Assembly: GCF_900103285.1 (NCBI RefSeq)
Contig: NZ_FNGS01000010.1
Location: 124,001-188,000, forward strand
Reading direction: 5' to 3'
Origin: Siphonobacter aquaeclarae
GTDB lineage: Bacteria; Bacteroidota; Bacteroidia; Cytophagales; Spirosomataceae
Length of the DNA: 64,000 bases
Every line of letters starts with the position of its first letter. Position 1 is the stretch's first letter. The translations under genes were made by a program, and so were the position numbers. This document shows positions 9,015-17,115 of this stretch, one piece after another. The notes beneath the pieces were generated by a model that did no database searches, had not been told where the DNA came from, and was given only the letters and a program-made list of their open reading frames with translations.

Positions 9015-9836
9015 TTACTTTAACTGTTCCAGGTACTCCCGGACACCCGCCTGGATAGACGGATCGGTTTCTTTTTTCCGGACCTCTTCCAAAAGAGTTC
9101 TGGCTTTGTCTTTTTGCCCCGTTTCAGCATAGCAGATGCCCAGGTAGAACATCGTCCGGGTGCTGTTGGGGTGAGTTTTCAGGATTCGTTCGAAACGGCC
9201 GACCGCTTTTTCATACTGGTTGGACCGCATCGATAAAATTCCGAGGTTAAAAAGGGCAGGTTCGAAATCCGGCTCCTGCTCGACAATTTCCCGCAGCATC
9301 GCAATACCCTGCATCGGCGTAGGCGTAGACACATAGGTCATCGCCAGGTTGGCCTTTGCCTGGAGCAGATTGGGGTTCTGGTCGAGCGCCTTCTGGTACC
9401 AGTTCCGGGTTTCTTCGCCCAGGGATGCCGCCTTTTCGGAATTGACGGCGAATGTGAAGGCTTCGTAATAGCGGTCGCCGGCTTTCAGGAAATGCTCTAC
9501 CGTCGGTTTCAGACGGGCAATTTCCCCGGCATAGTATGCCGCACTGTCAAACCGCGTCACACCGGCGAATAATTCGGCAAGCGTTTCCGCCGCCTGGATC
9601 CGCTGATCCGGGTTGCCTGTTTCAAAGGACTGGCGGGCCTTGTCAATCTGCGCCCGCTGCGCAGCCGGAACCGGCTGCTGATGCGTGGTTTCCGACGCCT
9701 TGGCAGCAGATTGTTCCTGTTTAGGAGCCGCTTCCGAAGGTCGCTTGTCATCTTTCACCACTACCTTCGGAAGGCTGTACAGCCCGCCGATCGAGGCAAC
9801 TGCAACCACAATCAGGATGACGAATGACTTTTTCAC
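9015..9836 (-). CDS. Membrane-anchored tetratricopeptide-repeat protein
   Basis: A protein of about 273 residues with an N-terminal membrane anchor (SFVILIVVAVASIGGLYSL), a low-complexity linker rich in Ala, Gln and Glu, then at least four TPR-like helix pairs (for example ALFNLGILSMRSNQYEKAVG and MFYLGICYAETGQKDKARTL). I placed the start at the GTG at 9836, because upstream codons are charged and Pro-rich and do not fit ahead of the anchor. TPR proteins of this type act as assembly scaffolds. Its position between the mS38-like ORF and HU does not identify a partner. Confidence 0.85.
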   Translation of the reverse strand: MKKSFVILIVVAVASIGGLYSLPKVVVKDDKRPSEAAPKQEQSAAKASETTHQQPVPAAQRAQIDKARQSFETGNPDQRIQAAETLAELFAGVTRFDSAAYYAGEIARLKPTVEHFLKAGDRYYEAFTFAVNSEKAASLGEETRNWYQKALDQNPNLLQAKANLAMTYVSTPTPMQGIAMLREIVEQEPDFEPALFNLGILSMRSNQYEKAVGRFERILKTHPNSTRTMFYLGICYAETGQKDKARTLLEEVRKKETDPSIQAGVREYLEQLK

Positions 9837-10030
9837 GGAAGTTATGATTGGCGGCTGCGGACCCCGCCTTCCCGGAGCAAAAACTCCCGGAAAACGCTGC
9901 CCGGAACTCGTTTCTAAACAAGATGAGGGTGGAAGCCACAAACCGTTTCCGGAGGGAAGGGTAGAAAGAAGAAAGGCTTGCCACTTCTTCCTACCCCGGT
10001 TCCTTTATGTGTCTTCCGGGGAAAACCAGA

Positions 10031-10330
10031 CTAAACCGCGCTGGCGGCTTTCTCAGACTTCTTCACAGACTCCGTGAATTCCTTGGCAGGCTTGAAGCTC
10101 GGAATGTAGTGCTCAGGAATTTCCATGGTGGTGTTCTTGGAGATATTCCGGGCAACTTTCTTCGCCCGCTTTTTGTTCACGAAGCTACCGAAGCCGCGAA
10201 CGTAAACCGGCTCGCCGTCTACGAGAGCCTCTTTCACCACGCCGAAGAAGGTCTCCAGGCTCTGTGCTACGTCAGCTTTGTCAATGCCGGTCTTTTCGGC
10301 GATTTTTGCGATCACGTCTGCTTTCGTCAC
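10031..10330 (-). CDS. HU/IHF-family nucleoid DNA-binding protein
   Basis: A 99-residue protein with the whole bacterial histone-like fold: N-terminal helices (MTKADVIAKIAEKTGIDKAD), the beta-sheet region with VYVRGFGSFVNKKRAKKVARN, the DNA-bending arm, and the terminal IPSFKPAKEF motif, followed by a short charged/Ala tail. It bends and compacts DNA as a dimer. It has a good promoter about 75 bp upstream and is divergent from mutY. Confidence 0.95.
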   Translation of the reverse strand: MTKADVIAKIAEKTGIDKADVAQSLETFFGVVKEALVDGEPVYVRGFGSFVNKKRAKKVARNISKNTTMEIPEHYIPSFKPAKEFTESVKKSEKAASAV

Positions 10331-10403
10331 TTTGATAAACTTTAAAAGGTTATATGATGATTTTTAATTGCGAAAGTGCCTAAGGCTCAAAATTTTAGAG
10401 GCA

Positions 10404-10434
10404 CAAAAGTAGAGGTTTGATTTCATTTCCAAAA
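10404..10434 (-). promoter_or_regulatory. Promoter of the HU gene
   Basis: Read on the minus strand, TTTTG (10430-10434) is followed after 18 bp by TACTTTTG (10404-10411), an exact match to the Bacteroidota housekeeping -7 consensus TAnnTTTG. The start of transcription would be near 10398, leaving a 5' leader of about 70 nt ahead of the HU gene. Confidence 0.75.
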
Positions 10435-10499
10435 CAATTCCTCCGAAATGTGATCAATATTTTTTTTGTAACAGGCTAATTTTAAGGTCTTTAACCTGA

Positions 10500-10626
10500 T
10501 TTACATTTTGCCGGTGACCCCGGTAACCGCTCCCGGAGACGGCCCCGGAACGCCCTTCTGACAACTTCCCGGTACCCCGGACAGAACCACCGGAACAGCC
10601 CTCCGTACCCCTCCGAACTGCATCGA
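10500..10626. other. C-rich strand-asymmetric spacer upstream of mutY
   Basis: The rest of the HU-mutY gap is made of recurring CCGGTnAC / CCGGAnC / CCCTCCG words with many C and few G on the plus strand. I see no ORF, no exact promoter box and no simple hairpin. It must contain or adjoin the mutY promoter. Confidence 0.4.
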
Positions 10627-11661
10627 ATGAGACTTGAATCCTTTGCCCCCCGCCTCCTCCACTGGTATGACGAGCACCGGCGGGACCTTCCCTGGCGCTC
10701 TACTACTGATCCGTACCGTATCTGGCTTTCGGAGATTATTCTTCAGCAGACGCGTGTTGCACAGGGGATGCCTTATTACCTGAAATTCACCGAAACCTTT
10801 CCGACCGTAACCGACCTGGCAGCGGCGGACGAACGGGATGTACTCCGCCTCTGGCAGGGGCTTGGGTATTACTCACGGGCACGGAACCTGCACGCCACTG
10901 CGCGCATCGTCGCCGATGAATACGGAGGAGCCTTCCCCGATTCCTATGCGAAACTAGTGCAATTGAAAGGAATCGGCCCTTACACGGCGGCCGCTATCGC
11001 TTCTTTCGCCTGGAAAGAGAAGGTCGCCGTGGTCGATGGAAACGTTTTCCGCGTACTCTCCCGGATCTTCGGTATCGCCACAGACATCGCAACGCCGGCT
11101 GCAAAGAAGGAGTTCACCGAGCTGGCCAACCGCCTGATTCCCGCCGACCACCCCGATCTCTTCAATCATGCCATCATGGATTTCGGGGCGACGCAGTGTG
11201 TACCTGTTTCCCCGGTTTGCCTGTTCTGCCCCTTTGCCGGCGATTGTGAAGCCCAGGCTACCGGGCGACAGGCCGAGCTTCCCGTGAAAGAGAAGAAGAC
11301 GAAGGTGCGGGACCGGTTTTTTCACTACACAGTCCTGCAATCAGGTACCCGTCTGGCCCTGAAAGAGCGGACCGGCCGCGATATCTGGTCAGGTATGTAC
11401 GATTTCTGGCTGACGGAGACCGATACGCCGGGTGGTAAGCCTGCCGGATTGCCGGCTGACCTGGCAGCCCGGGCGGAAGTATCGCCCGTATTTACCCATA
11501 TCCTGTCTCATCAGAAGATACAGGCGGTCTTTCATACGGTAGAAGTTCCGGTGGATTTTCTTCTTCCCGAACAGTTGAAATGGTATACGTTTGAGGAGCT
11601 CGAAGACCTGCCAAAACCCGTCCTGATTCTTAAATATCTGAAGGGAAGGTATCAATTTTAG
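10627..11661 (+). CDS. mutY: A/G-specific adenine DNA glycosylase
   Basis: MutY removes adenine mispaired with 8-oxoguanine. The 344-residue protein has every landmark: catalytic Glu36 in SEIILQQTRV, the helix-hairpin-helix LKGIGPYTAAAIASFA (113-128), catalytic Asp137 in VVDGNVFRV, and the iron-sulfur loop Cys191-x6-Cys198-x2-Cys201-x5-Cys207. A C-terminal NUDIX-like domain (about 235-340) should read 8-oxoG. It heads the plus-strand group mutY-ssb-gldE, an order that I recognise from other Bacteroidota. Confidence 0.96.
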   Translation: MRLESFAPRLLHWYDEHRRDLPWRSTTDPYRIWLSEIILQQTRVAQGMPYYLKFTETFPTVTDLAAADERDVLRLWQGLGYYSRARNLHATARIVADEYGGAFPDSYAKLVQLKGIGPYTAAAIASFAWKEKVAVVDGNVFRVLSRIFGIATDIATPAAKKEFTELANRLIPADHPDLFNHAIMDFGATQCVPVSPVCLFCPFAGDCEAQATGRQAELPVKEKKTKVRDRFFHYTVLQSGTRLALKERTGRDIWSGMYDFWLTETDTPGGKPAGLPADLAARAEVSPVFTHILSHQKIQAVFHTVEVPVDFLLPEQLKWYTFEELEDLPKPVLILKYLKGRYQF

Positions 11662-11711
11662 TATATATATTGACAATTATCAATCGGTAGGAAGGGTGCC
11701 GGAAATTTCCG

Positions 11712-11743
11712 TTTGATTTGCCTGGAAATAAGCCGTACCTTCA
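11712..11743 (+). promoter_or_regulatory. Probable ssb promoter
   Basis: TTTG at 11712-11715 is followed after 20 bp by TACCTTCA (11736-11743), which matches TAnnTTTG at six of the eight positions including the two free ones. The ssb start codon is 19 bp downstream, implying a very short leader. Confidence 0.45.
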
Positions 11744-11761
11744 CACTAATCATTCTTTTCT

Positions 11762-12232
11762 ATGGCACGTACATTCAACAAAGTGATCCTGATCGGCAAT
11801 CTGGGCCGGGATCCCGAATCGAGAACCCTTCCCAGCGGCGCGAAAGTGACCGAGTTCAGTGTAGCCACTTCAGAGTCCTACAATACCCGCGGCGGAGAAA
11901 AGGTGGAACAGACTACCTGGTTCCGCGCCGAAGCCTGGGAGCGGCTGAGTGATATCGCGTCCCAGTACCTCAAAAAAGGAGATCAGGTATACCTCGAAGG
12001 TCGCCTGCGGATGGAAGAGTATACCGATCGGGATGGCAACACCCGAACGGCGCTTCGCCTCCGGGTGACGGATATGAACCTGATGGGCGGCCGCCCGGAA
12101 GAAGGCGGCTACTCCCAGGGGTCTCAGGCAGCGCCGGCTGCTGCGCCCGCAGAAGCCCGCCGCCCGTCGGCACCCGCTCAGGCTCCGTCTTCGTTTGCCT
12201 CCAATAACGACGACGACGATCTGCCTTTTTAA
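11762..12232 (+). CDS. ssb: Single-stranded DNA-binding protein
   Basis: A 156-residue SSB. The OB-fold is at about 1-110 (FNKVILIGNLGRDPESRT near the N-terminus). A disordered Ala/Pro/Gln-rich linker follows, then the acidic tip DDDDLPF that docks partner proteins of replication and repair. It is full length. It sits between mutY and gldE with palindrome D directly after it. Confidence 0.97.
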   Translation: MARTFNKVILIGNLGRDPESRTLPSGAKVTEFSVATSESYNTRGGEKVEQTTWFRAEAWERLSDIASQYLKKGDQVYLEGRLRMEEYTDRDGNTRTALRLRVTDMNLMGGRPEEGGYSQGSQAAPAAAPAEARRPSAPAQAPSSFASNNDDDDLPF

Positions 12233-12256
12233 TCGAAAAGGCCGGACAGAATTAGC

Positions 12257-12310
12257 AGTTATCCGTTAATCGTGATTGTTTTGTAGACAGGAGCCGGTTA
12301 ACGGATAACT
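12257..12310. repeat. Intergenic palindrome, family D
   Basis: Perfect 13-bp inverted repeat AGTTATCCGTTAA (12257-12269) / TTAACGGATAACT (12298-12310) around a 28-nt spacer. It starts 24 bp after the ssb stop and ends 2 bp before the presumed TTG start of gldE. It lacks a T tract and so does not look like a simple terminator. Confidence 0.6.
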
Positions 12311-12312
12311 TA

Positions 12313-13731
12313 TTGTTTCGCCGGCATACGTTCCACCAAACGCTTCCCGACTTGGAGCCACTCCCTGCCACGCTCTTTGAAACGGCCCTGACCGACATAC
12401 TGGACCCGTTCCCTCGATGGGCACCTCTCGCTGACGCGTTGGGTGCCGGATTCTACATCTCGAACGGCCTTATTCTCATCCTCCTCCTGGCCGCATCGGC
12501 GCTCGTTGCCGGATCTGAAGTAGGTTTTTTCTCCCTTTCCCTCGATGCCCGGAACGAAATCCGGGATAGTGACCACGCCTCCGAACGCCGGATTGCCCGG
12601 ATGCTCGACCAGCCGCAACTGCTGCTTGCTACACTCCTGATTTTCAAGAATCTGCTGGATATTACCCTGGTTACACTGACGTCCATCGCGACGAAAGAGG
12701 CACTGGGTGACGGAGTGGAAGCCTGGGTGGGCGTTGTCATACAGACCGTTGGCGTTACCTTTCTCATTGTCTTTTTCGGGGAACTGATCCCCAAAGTATG
12801 GGCGAATCAGAACCCGATCCGTTTTCTTAAAATCACGGCCCCGATTATTGACGCGGCCCAACTGCTTTTCCGGCCGATTTCAGTACCGCTGATGGGTATC
12901 TCGAATCTGATCGAAAAACGTGTACAGCGGAAGGGCTATACCATTACGGCGGAAGAGCTTAGCCACGCCCTCGAAATCACGACAGGAAAAGATACTTCTC
13001 TCGAACAAAAGGAGATTCTCCGGGGTATCGTCAATTTCAGCAGTATCTCCGTCAAGCAGATTATGCGGTCCCGCATGGATATTACCGGCTTCGATATCGA
13101 ACTGGATTTCCATGAGCTGATGGATAAAATCAATAAATCAGGCTACTCCCGTGTGCCTGTCTACCGGCATACGATTGACCGGATAGAAGGCATCCTGTAT
13201 ATCAAAGACCTGCTGCCGCATATTGATCAGGATGAGCATTTTGCCTGGCAGGAGACGCTCCGGCAGGTATACTTTATCCCGGAAAGCAAGAAAATTGACG
13301 ACCTGCTTCACGATTTTCAGGAAAAGCGGGTACACATGGCGGTCGTCGTCAACGAATACGGCGAAACCGAAGGATTGATCACGCTGGAAGATATCATCGA
13401 GGAAATCGTCGGAGATATCCGTGATGAATACGACGAAGAAGAAATCCAGTATACCAAAATCGACGACCATACCTACGTCTTCGAAGGAAAAACGCCGCTC
13501 AATGACGTTGTCAAGGTTATGAACCTGAACCTCGACGTATTTGAGGATGCGCGTGGAGACAGCGAGTCGATCGGCGGACTGCTACTGGAGCTTTTCGGCC
13601 GGTTGCCGAAGGTAAATGAGGAAGTAGCGCTGGATCGCTATACATTCCGCGTACTGGCCGCAGACCAGAAGAAAATCAAAAAGGTGCGGATTTCCGTCCA
13701 GCGGGAGGCTGTGGCGGAAGGAGACGATTAA
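12313..13731 (+). CDS. gldE: GldE-like CNNM/CBS/CorC-domain membrane protein
   Basis: A protein of about 472 residues with the HlyC/CorC architecture: a CNNM (DUF21) membrane part (about 48-190), a CBS pair (about 205-335, ending VVVNEYGETEGLITLEDIIEEIVGDI), and a C-terminal CorC/HlyC transport-associated domain (about 375-460). The position after mutY-ssb is the classic place of gldE, linked to gliding and T9SS function in Bacteroidota. No ATG is available upstream of the membrane part, so translation probably starts at the TTG at 12313. The usual next gene, gldD, is not here: an esterase follows instead. Confidence 0.85.
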   Translation: MFRRHTFHQTLPDLEPLPATLFETALTDILDPFPRWAPLADALGAGFYISNGLILILLLAASALVAGSEVGFFSLSLDARNEIRDSDHASERRIARMLDQPQLLLATLLIFKNLLDITLVTLTSIATKEALGDGVEAWVGVVIQTVGVTFLIVFFGELIPKVWANQNPIRFLKITAPIIDAAQLLFRPISVPLMGISNLIEKRVQRKGYTITAEELSHALEITTGKDTSLEQKEILRGIVNFSSISVKQIMRSRMDITGFDIELDFHELMDKINKSGYSRVPVYRHTIDRIEGILYIKDLLPHIDQDEHFAWQETLRQVYFIPESKKIDDLLHDFQEKRVHMAVVVNEYGETEGLITLEDIIEEIVGDIRDEYDEEEIQYTKIDDHTYVFEGKTPLNDVVKVMNLNLDVFEDARGDSESIGGLLLELFGRLPKVNEEVALDRYTFRVLAADQKKIKKVRISVQREAVAEGDD

Positions 13732-13809
13732 ACGCTCCAAACGGGGCAGAGAAGGGCAGCGGATCGGAAAAATCGTCTTACTATTGCAGGATCATACCTC
13801 TGAACTACA

Positions 13810-15111
13810 ATGAAAAACGTTTATTCGGCCTGCCTGAGGCCGGTGTTCCTTCTCTGCCTGCTGACTACCGTTGCGGTAGCGCAGCCTTCCGAACGTATCA
13901 TCAAAGTCAACGTGGCTCCCGAAAAAGCCGGATGGACCTATAAAACGGGTGAAAATATCCGGTTTGCTGTTTCTGTTACCCAGTGGGGACAGGCGTTGAA
14001 AGGAGTAAAGGTCCGCTACCAGGTCGGACCGGAAAAAATGACGCCTACGCGCCAGGAAACGACGACCCTGTCCAACGGAACCCTGACGGTAGACGGCGGC
14101 TCTCTCAAAACCGGCGGGTTTGTTCAGTGTCTCGTTTTCGCGGAAGTCGACGGCAAGGAGTACAAAGGCATCGGCAGTGCGGGTGTTGATCCTGAATCCA
14201 TTCAGCCGACGGTTGAGAATCCGTCTGATTTTGATGCCTTCTGGGACGGCGCAAAAGCCGAACTTGCCAAGATTCCGCTCGACGCCCGCTCGACTCTCCT
14301 GCCCGAGCGCTGTACGGAAAAAGTCAACGTCTATCACGTCAACATTCAGAACATCGGCGGTTCCCGCCTGTATGGAATTCTCTGTGTTCCGAAGGCCCCG
14401 GGCAAATACCCGGCACTGCTTCGTGTACCGGGAGCGGGAGTACGGCCCTACAACGGGGATGTCGCTACGGCTGAAAAAGGCATTATTACCCTCGAAATCG
14501 GTATCCACGGCGTTCCGGTCAATCTCGACCCCGCGGTATATACCAGCCTCGGCGCAGGTGCGCTGCAGGGGTACTATCAGTTGAATCTGGATAGCCGCGA
14601 CCGGTATTACTACAAGCGGGTTTACCTCGGATGCATCCGGGCAAACGACTTTCTGGTCAGCCTGCCGCAGTACGATGGTCAGCACCTGGCCGTTACAGGC
14701 GGTAGTCAGGGTGGCGCCCTGTCGCTCGTAACGGCGGGACTGGATCCGCGGGTAAAATCACTGGGAGCGTTTTATCCCGCCTTGTGCGACGTAACCGGTT
14801 ACCTGAAAGGCCGTGCAGGCGGATGGCCGCACCTCTTTGCCGGCAGTTCGCTGGAATTCAATAACAAGCCGGATAAGGTCAAAACCTGCGGGTATTACGA
14901 CGTAGTTAATTTCGCCCGCCGGGTAAAGGTACCGGGGTACTATTCGTGGGGGTATAATGATGAAACCTGCCCACCGACTTCCATGTACGCTGCATACAAT
15001 GTTATTTCCGCGCCCAAAACGCTTTATCTCGCCTATGAAACCGGGCACTGGACGTATCCGGAACAGGGCGAAAAAGTAATGGGCTGGCTTCTCGAACAGT
15101 TACAACGTTAA
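13810..15111 (+). CDS. Secreted acetyl-xylan esterase-like alpha/beta hydrolase
   Basis: A 433-residue protein with a signal peptide (about 1-25), an N-terminal beta-rich domain (about 26-130) and an AXE1/cephalosporin-C deacetylase type alpha/beta hydrolase domain. The nucleophile motif GGSQGG lies near residue 298, the catalytic His is likely in ETGHWTYPEQG, and the acid is in the SWGYNDETCPP region. Family members remove acetyl groups from xylan and other sugars, usually outside the cytoplasm. The Dabb-domain gene begins 8 bp later, so the two form an operon. Confidence 0.88.
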   Translation: MKNVYSACLRPVFLLCLLTTVAVAQPSERIIKVNVAPEKAGWTYKTGENIRFAVSVTQWGQALKGVKVRYQVGPEKMTPTRQETTTLSNGTLTVDGGSLKTGGFVQCLVFAEVDGKEYKGIGSAGVDPESIQPTVENPSDFDAFWDGAKAELAKIPLDARSTLLPERCTEKVNVYHVNIQNIGGSRLYGILCVPKAPGKYPALLRVPGAGVRPYNGDVATAEKGIITLEIGIHGVPVNLDPAVYTSLGAGALQGYYQLNLDSRDRYYYKRVYLGCIRANDFLVSLPQYDGQHLAVTGGSQGGALSLVTAGLDPRVKSLGAFYPALCDVTGYLKGRAGGWPHLFAGSSLEFNNKPDKVKTCGYYDVVNFARRVKVPGYYSWGYNDETCPPTSMYAAYNVISAPKTLYLAYETGHWTYPEQGEKVMGWLLEQLQR

Positions 15112-15119
15112 CCTAAACT

Positions 15120-15509
15120 ATGGATCGCAGATCATTCGTCAAGAACGCAGCAGCCGCGTCTGTTGTCGCTACCCCGCTTATGGAACAGGAGACTAAATTC
15201 CAGTTTGTACACCACGTCTTTTTCTGGCTGAAAAACCCGGATAACAAGGCTGAACACGATCAGTTGCTCCAGGCGCTGAGAGATCTTCGTAAAATCCCCG
15301 TTATCAAACACGCACACATCGGAAAGCCGGTAGTGACTGAGTTTGACAAGGCCGTAACCGAAGGCAGCTATTCCTTCTCTGTCATGCTCGTATTTGACTC
15401 AGCGAAAGACGAAGAGGCATACCTGGTGCATCCCCTGCACAAGGAATTTGGAAAGAATAACCACCACCTCTGGAAAAAGGTAGTGGTATACGACTCTTCG
15501 CTGATCTGA
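15120..15509 (+). CDS. Dabb (stress-responsive A/B barrel) domain protein with Tat-like leader
   Basis: A 129-residue protein. The N-terminus MDRRSFVKNAAAASVVA looks like a twin-arginine type export leader, though it is short. The rest is a single Dabb ferredoxin-like domain starting FVHHVFFWLKNPDN and including a second His-rich stretch near the C-terminus. The domain forms small dimeric barrels in enzymes and stress proteins, and its substrate cannot be told from sequence. It is translated right after the esterase, and family-A palindrome A1 begins 7 bp after its stop. Confidence 0.85.
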   Translation: MDRRSFVKNAAAASVVATPLMEQETKFQFVHHVFFWLKNPDNKAEHDQLLQALRDLRKIPVIKHAHIGKPVVTEFDKAVTEGSYSFSVMLVFDSAKDEEAYLVHPLHKEFGKNNHHLWKKVVVYDSSLI

Positions 15510-15515
15510 TCAGCC

Positions 15516-15586
15516 TTTCTGTGAAGTCTGTGCAGTCTGTGAGCTAAAGCAATATCTCTCACAGACTACACGGACTTCACAGAAAA
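15516..15586. repeat. Family A palindrome, copy A1
   Basis: The left arm (15517-15543) contains three TCTGTGnnG-type units, and the right arm (from 15558) is its complement with two mismatches out of 27. Each mismatch is a G-U wobble on one of the two RNA strands. The element fills the whole gap between the convergent Dabb and SDR genes, 6 bp from one stop and 4 bp from the other. It probably serves as a two-way transcription end. Confidence 0.85.
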
Positions 15587-15590
15587 TGAA

Positions 15591-16385
15591 CTACCCATTA
15601 TCTGCGAATTCAGGGTACAGCATCATACCTCCATCGATATAGAGGGTTTCTCCCGTAACATAATCTGATTCATCCGATGCGAGCCAGACAGCGGCTTTCG
15701 CGACGTCTTCCGGCTTACCGATACGCTTGTAGGGAATCAGATTGAGCAGGGCCGGCATCTTCGCCGGATCTGACCAGACGCTCCGGTTGATCGGCGTTTG
15801 AATGGCGCCGGGACTGATCGCGTTGACACGTATCTTCAGTGGTGCAAGTTCCTGCGCAATGGATTTCATGAACATGAGTACGCCACCTTTCGACGCGGCA
15901 TAGTTCACATGCCCGGCCCAGGGAATCATGTCGTGCACCGAACTCATGCAGATGATCGCTCCAATCGCTTTTTCCGGCTCTCCTCCCTGTTTGACGAATT
16001 GCCGCGCAGCTTCCCGCGCACAGAGAAACTGGCCCGTCAGGTTGGTGGAAATGACGGCGTTCCATTGATCAAGACTCATGTCGAGAAAGGCCGAGTCGAC
16101 CTGACGTCCGGTATTATTGACCAGGATATCGAGCCGTCCGAAAGCCTGAATAGCCTCAGCAAAGAGTGCAAGCACGTCTTCTTCCCGGCTGACATCCGCT
16201 TTGACGATGATTCCTTTTCCGCCGGCGTCTTCGATGACACGAAGGGTCTCTTCTGCGCCATCGCGACTGCTATGGTAGTTGATGACGACGGAAGCACCTT
16301 CCTTCGCCATTTCAATGGCAATGGCCTGTCCGATTCCGGAACTGGAACCGGTTACAATGGCAACTTTTTGATCCAGACGAAGCAT
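15591..16385 (-). CDS. Short-chain dehydrogenase/reductase, glucose 1-dehydrogenase-like
   Basis: A 264-residue classical SDR. The cofactor motif TGSSSGIG is at 12-19, the NNTG-type segment near 90, the catalytic Ser in CMSSVHD and the Tyr/Lys pair in YAASKGG (about 160-165). The C-terminus has the usual VTGETLYIDGGM. Its closest general type is the glucose/ribitol dehydrogenase group, but the substrate is not certain. The open frame continues to 16415, and I prefer the ATG at 16385 (MLRLDQKVAIVTG) because family proteins start just before the first beta strand. Confidence 0.9.
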   Translation of the reverse strand: MLRLDQKVAIVTGSSSGIGQAIAIEMAKEGASVVINYHSSRDGAEETLRVIEDAGGKGIIVKADVSREEDVLALFAEAIQAFGRLDILVNNTGRQVDSAFLDMSLDQWNAVISTNLTGQFLCAREAARQFVKQGGEPEKAIGAIICMSSVHDMIPWAGHVNYAASKGGVLMFMKSIAQELAPLKIRVNAISPGAIQTPINRSVWSDPAKMPALLNLIPYKRIGKPEDVAKAAVWLASDESDYVTGETLYIDGGMMLYPEFADNG

Positions 16386-16437
16386 GTGGAAGCAAGACGT
16401 TGATGAGGGGCTCAAAATAGCCCTTTTCAGGTGGTTT

Positions 16438-16620
16438 TCACCCTTCTACCCACGAAAGCTTGCTGGCTTTGCGGAGCGCCCAGCGGCGGGCAAGTTCGAC
16501 TGCCGCGCGAAGCGCTTCTTCCTGAGTGCGGAGGCCTTCACGCATGAGCCGGCTGGCAATGAGCAGGGCCCGTTCGCGTGTGGTAGGGGTAAGTTGCTGG
16601 AGAAGGGAATCTGTTTTCAT
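16438..16620 (-). CDS. Small 60-residue protein, unknown function
   Basis: The ORF encodes a short helical protein (MKTDSLLQQLTPTTRERALL, then two amphipathic helices and a basic WALRKASKLSWVEG tail). It lacks a signal peptide and transmembrane segment. The helix pattern and size resemble small DNA- or protein-binding regulators, but I recognise no family. It ends 52 bp upstream of the SDR gene on the same strand and could be read with it. It is one of five small unrecognised genes in this stretch. Confidence 0.6.
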   Translation of the reverse strand: MKTDSLLQQLTPTTRERALLIASRLMREGLRTQEEALRAAVELARRWALRKASKLSWVEG

Positions 16621-16746
16621 GGCTGTGCTTTTTTGAAGGAAGAAAAAAGGATATGCCAGAGCGGCTCCCCGTTGACCGGGTACTGACAGAAATACGGAGA
16701 TTTTGCCGGGAGCGATTTCGCATTGGGGCCACCGGGTAATTTTCTC

Positions 16747-16769
16747 CCCGTATTTTACGGGCTTTTTTT
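16747..16769 (+). terminator. Terminator-like hairpin without an annotated upstream gene
   Basis: A 6-bp stem CCCGTA-TTT-TACGGG followed by C and seven T on the plus strand has the shape of an intrinsic terminator. The only plus-strand ORF before it is a 28-codon frame at 16653-16739 (MPERLPVDRVLTEIRRF at its start) that stops 7 bp ahead of the stem. Either that mini-ORF or a short non-coding RNA could use it. It may equally be a chance hairpin in the leader of the minus-strand 60-residue gene. Confidence 0.4.
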
Positions 16770-16870
16770 GTTGGATGTTTAAGATAATTTGTTGATAGTC
16801 AATTGATTATGGTAAATCAATGGCTGGTATGCCAATTTTACCGATGCCGGTGTGCCAATCGAACAATGCC

Positions 16871-17086
16871 ATGGACTTTGAACATCCCAATTCACCGGAA
16901 AAGATCAACCTGAAGATCAGAACCCTGTTTATTGCGATCGGGGTGATAGTGACCGTATTCGCCCTCTGGGCCATTTTCGGAAGCCTGCTGACGGGAAATA
17001 AACCGGATACGCCCAAAGGTACCGGCGCCGTGACCGCTCAGGACACGGCCATCGTTCAGGAAAGCGATACCCTCAAAACCCAATAA
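16871..17086 (+). CDS. Small single-pass membrane protein, unknown function
   Basis: A 71-residue protein when started at MDFEHPNSPEK. A short charged N-terminus is followed by one transmembrane helix (TLFIAIGVIVTVFALWAIFGSLL, about 17-39) and a Thr/Asp-rich soluble tail of about 30 residues. An upstream in-frame ATG at 16820 would add a hydrophobic, Pro-rich stretch that does not fit. It is a standalone gene whose stop codon lies inside the following terminator. No family recognised. Confidence 0.65.
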   Translation: MDFEHPNSPEKINLKIRTLFIAIGVIVTVFALWAIFGSLLTGNKPDTPKGTGAVTAQDTAIVQESDTLKTQ

Positions 17087-17114
17087 AAAAGGAGCCGACC
17101 GGCTCCTTTTTTAT
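17083..17114. terminator. Bidirectional terminator
   Basis: Perfect 15-bp arms (ATAAAAAAGGAGCCG / CGGCTCCTTTTTTAT) with only AC between them, so the innermost pairs must open. It lies between two convergent genes and includes the TAA stop of the plus-strand gene. Confidence 0.88.
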
Positions 17115-17115
17115 T

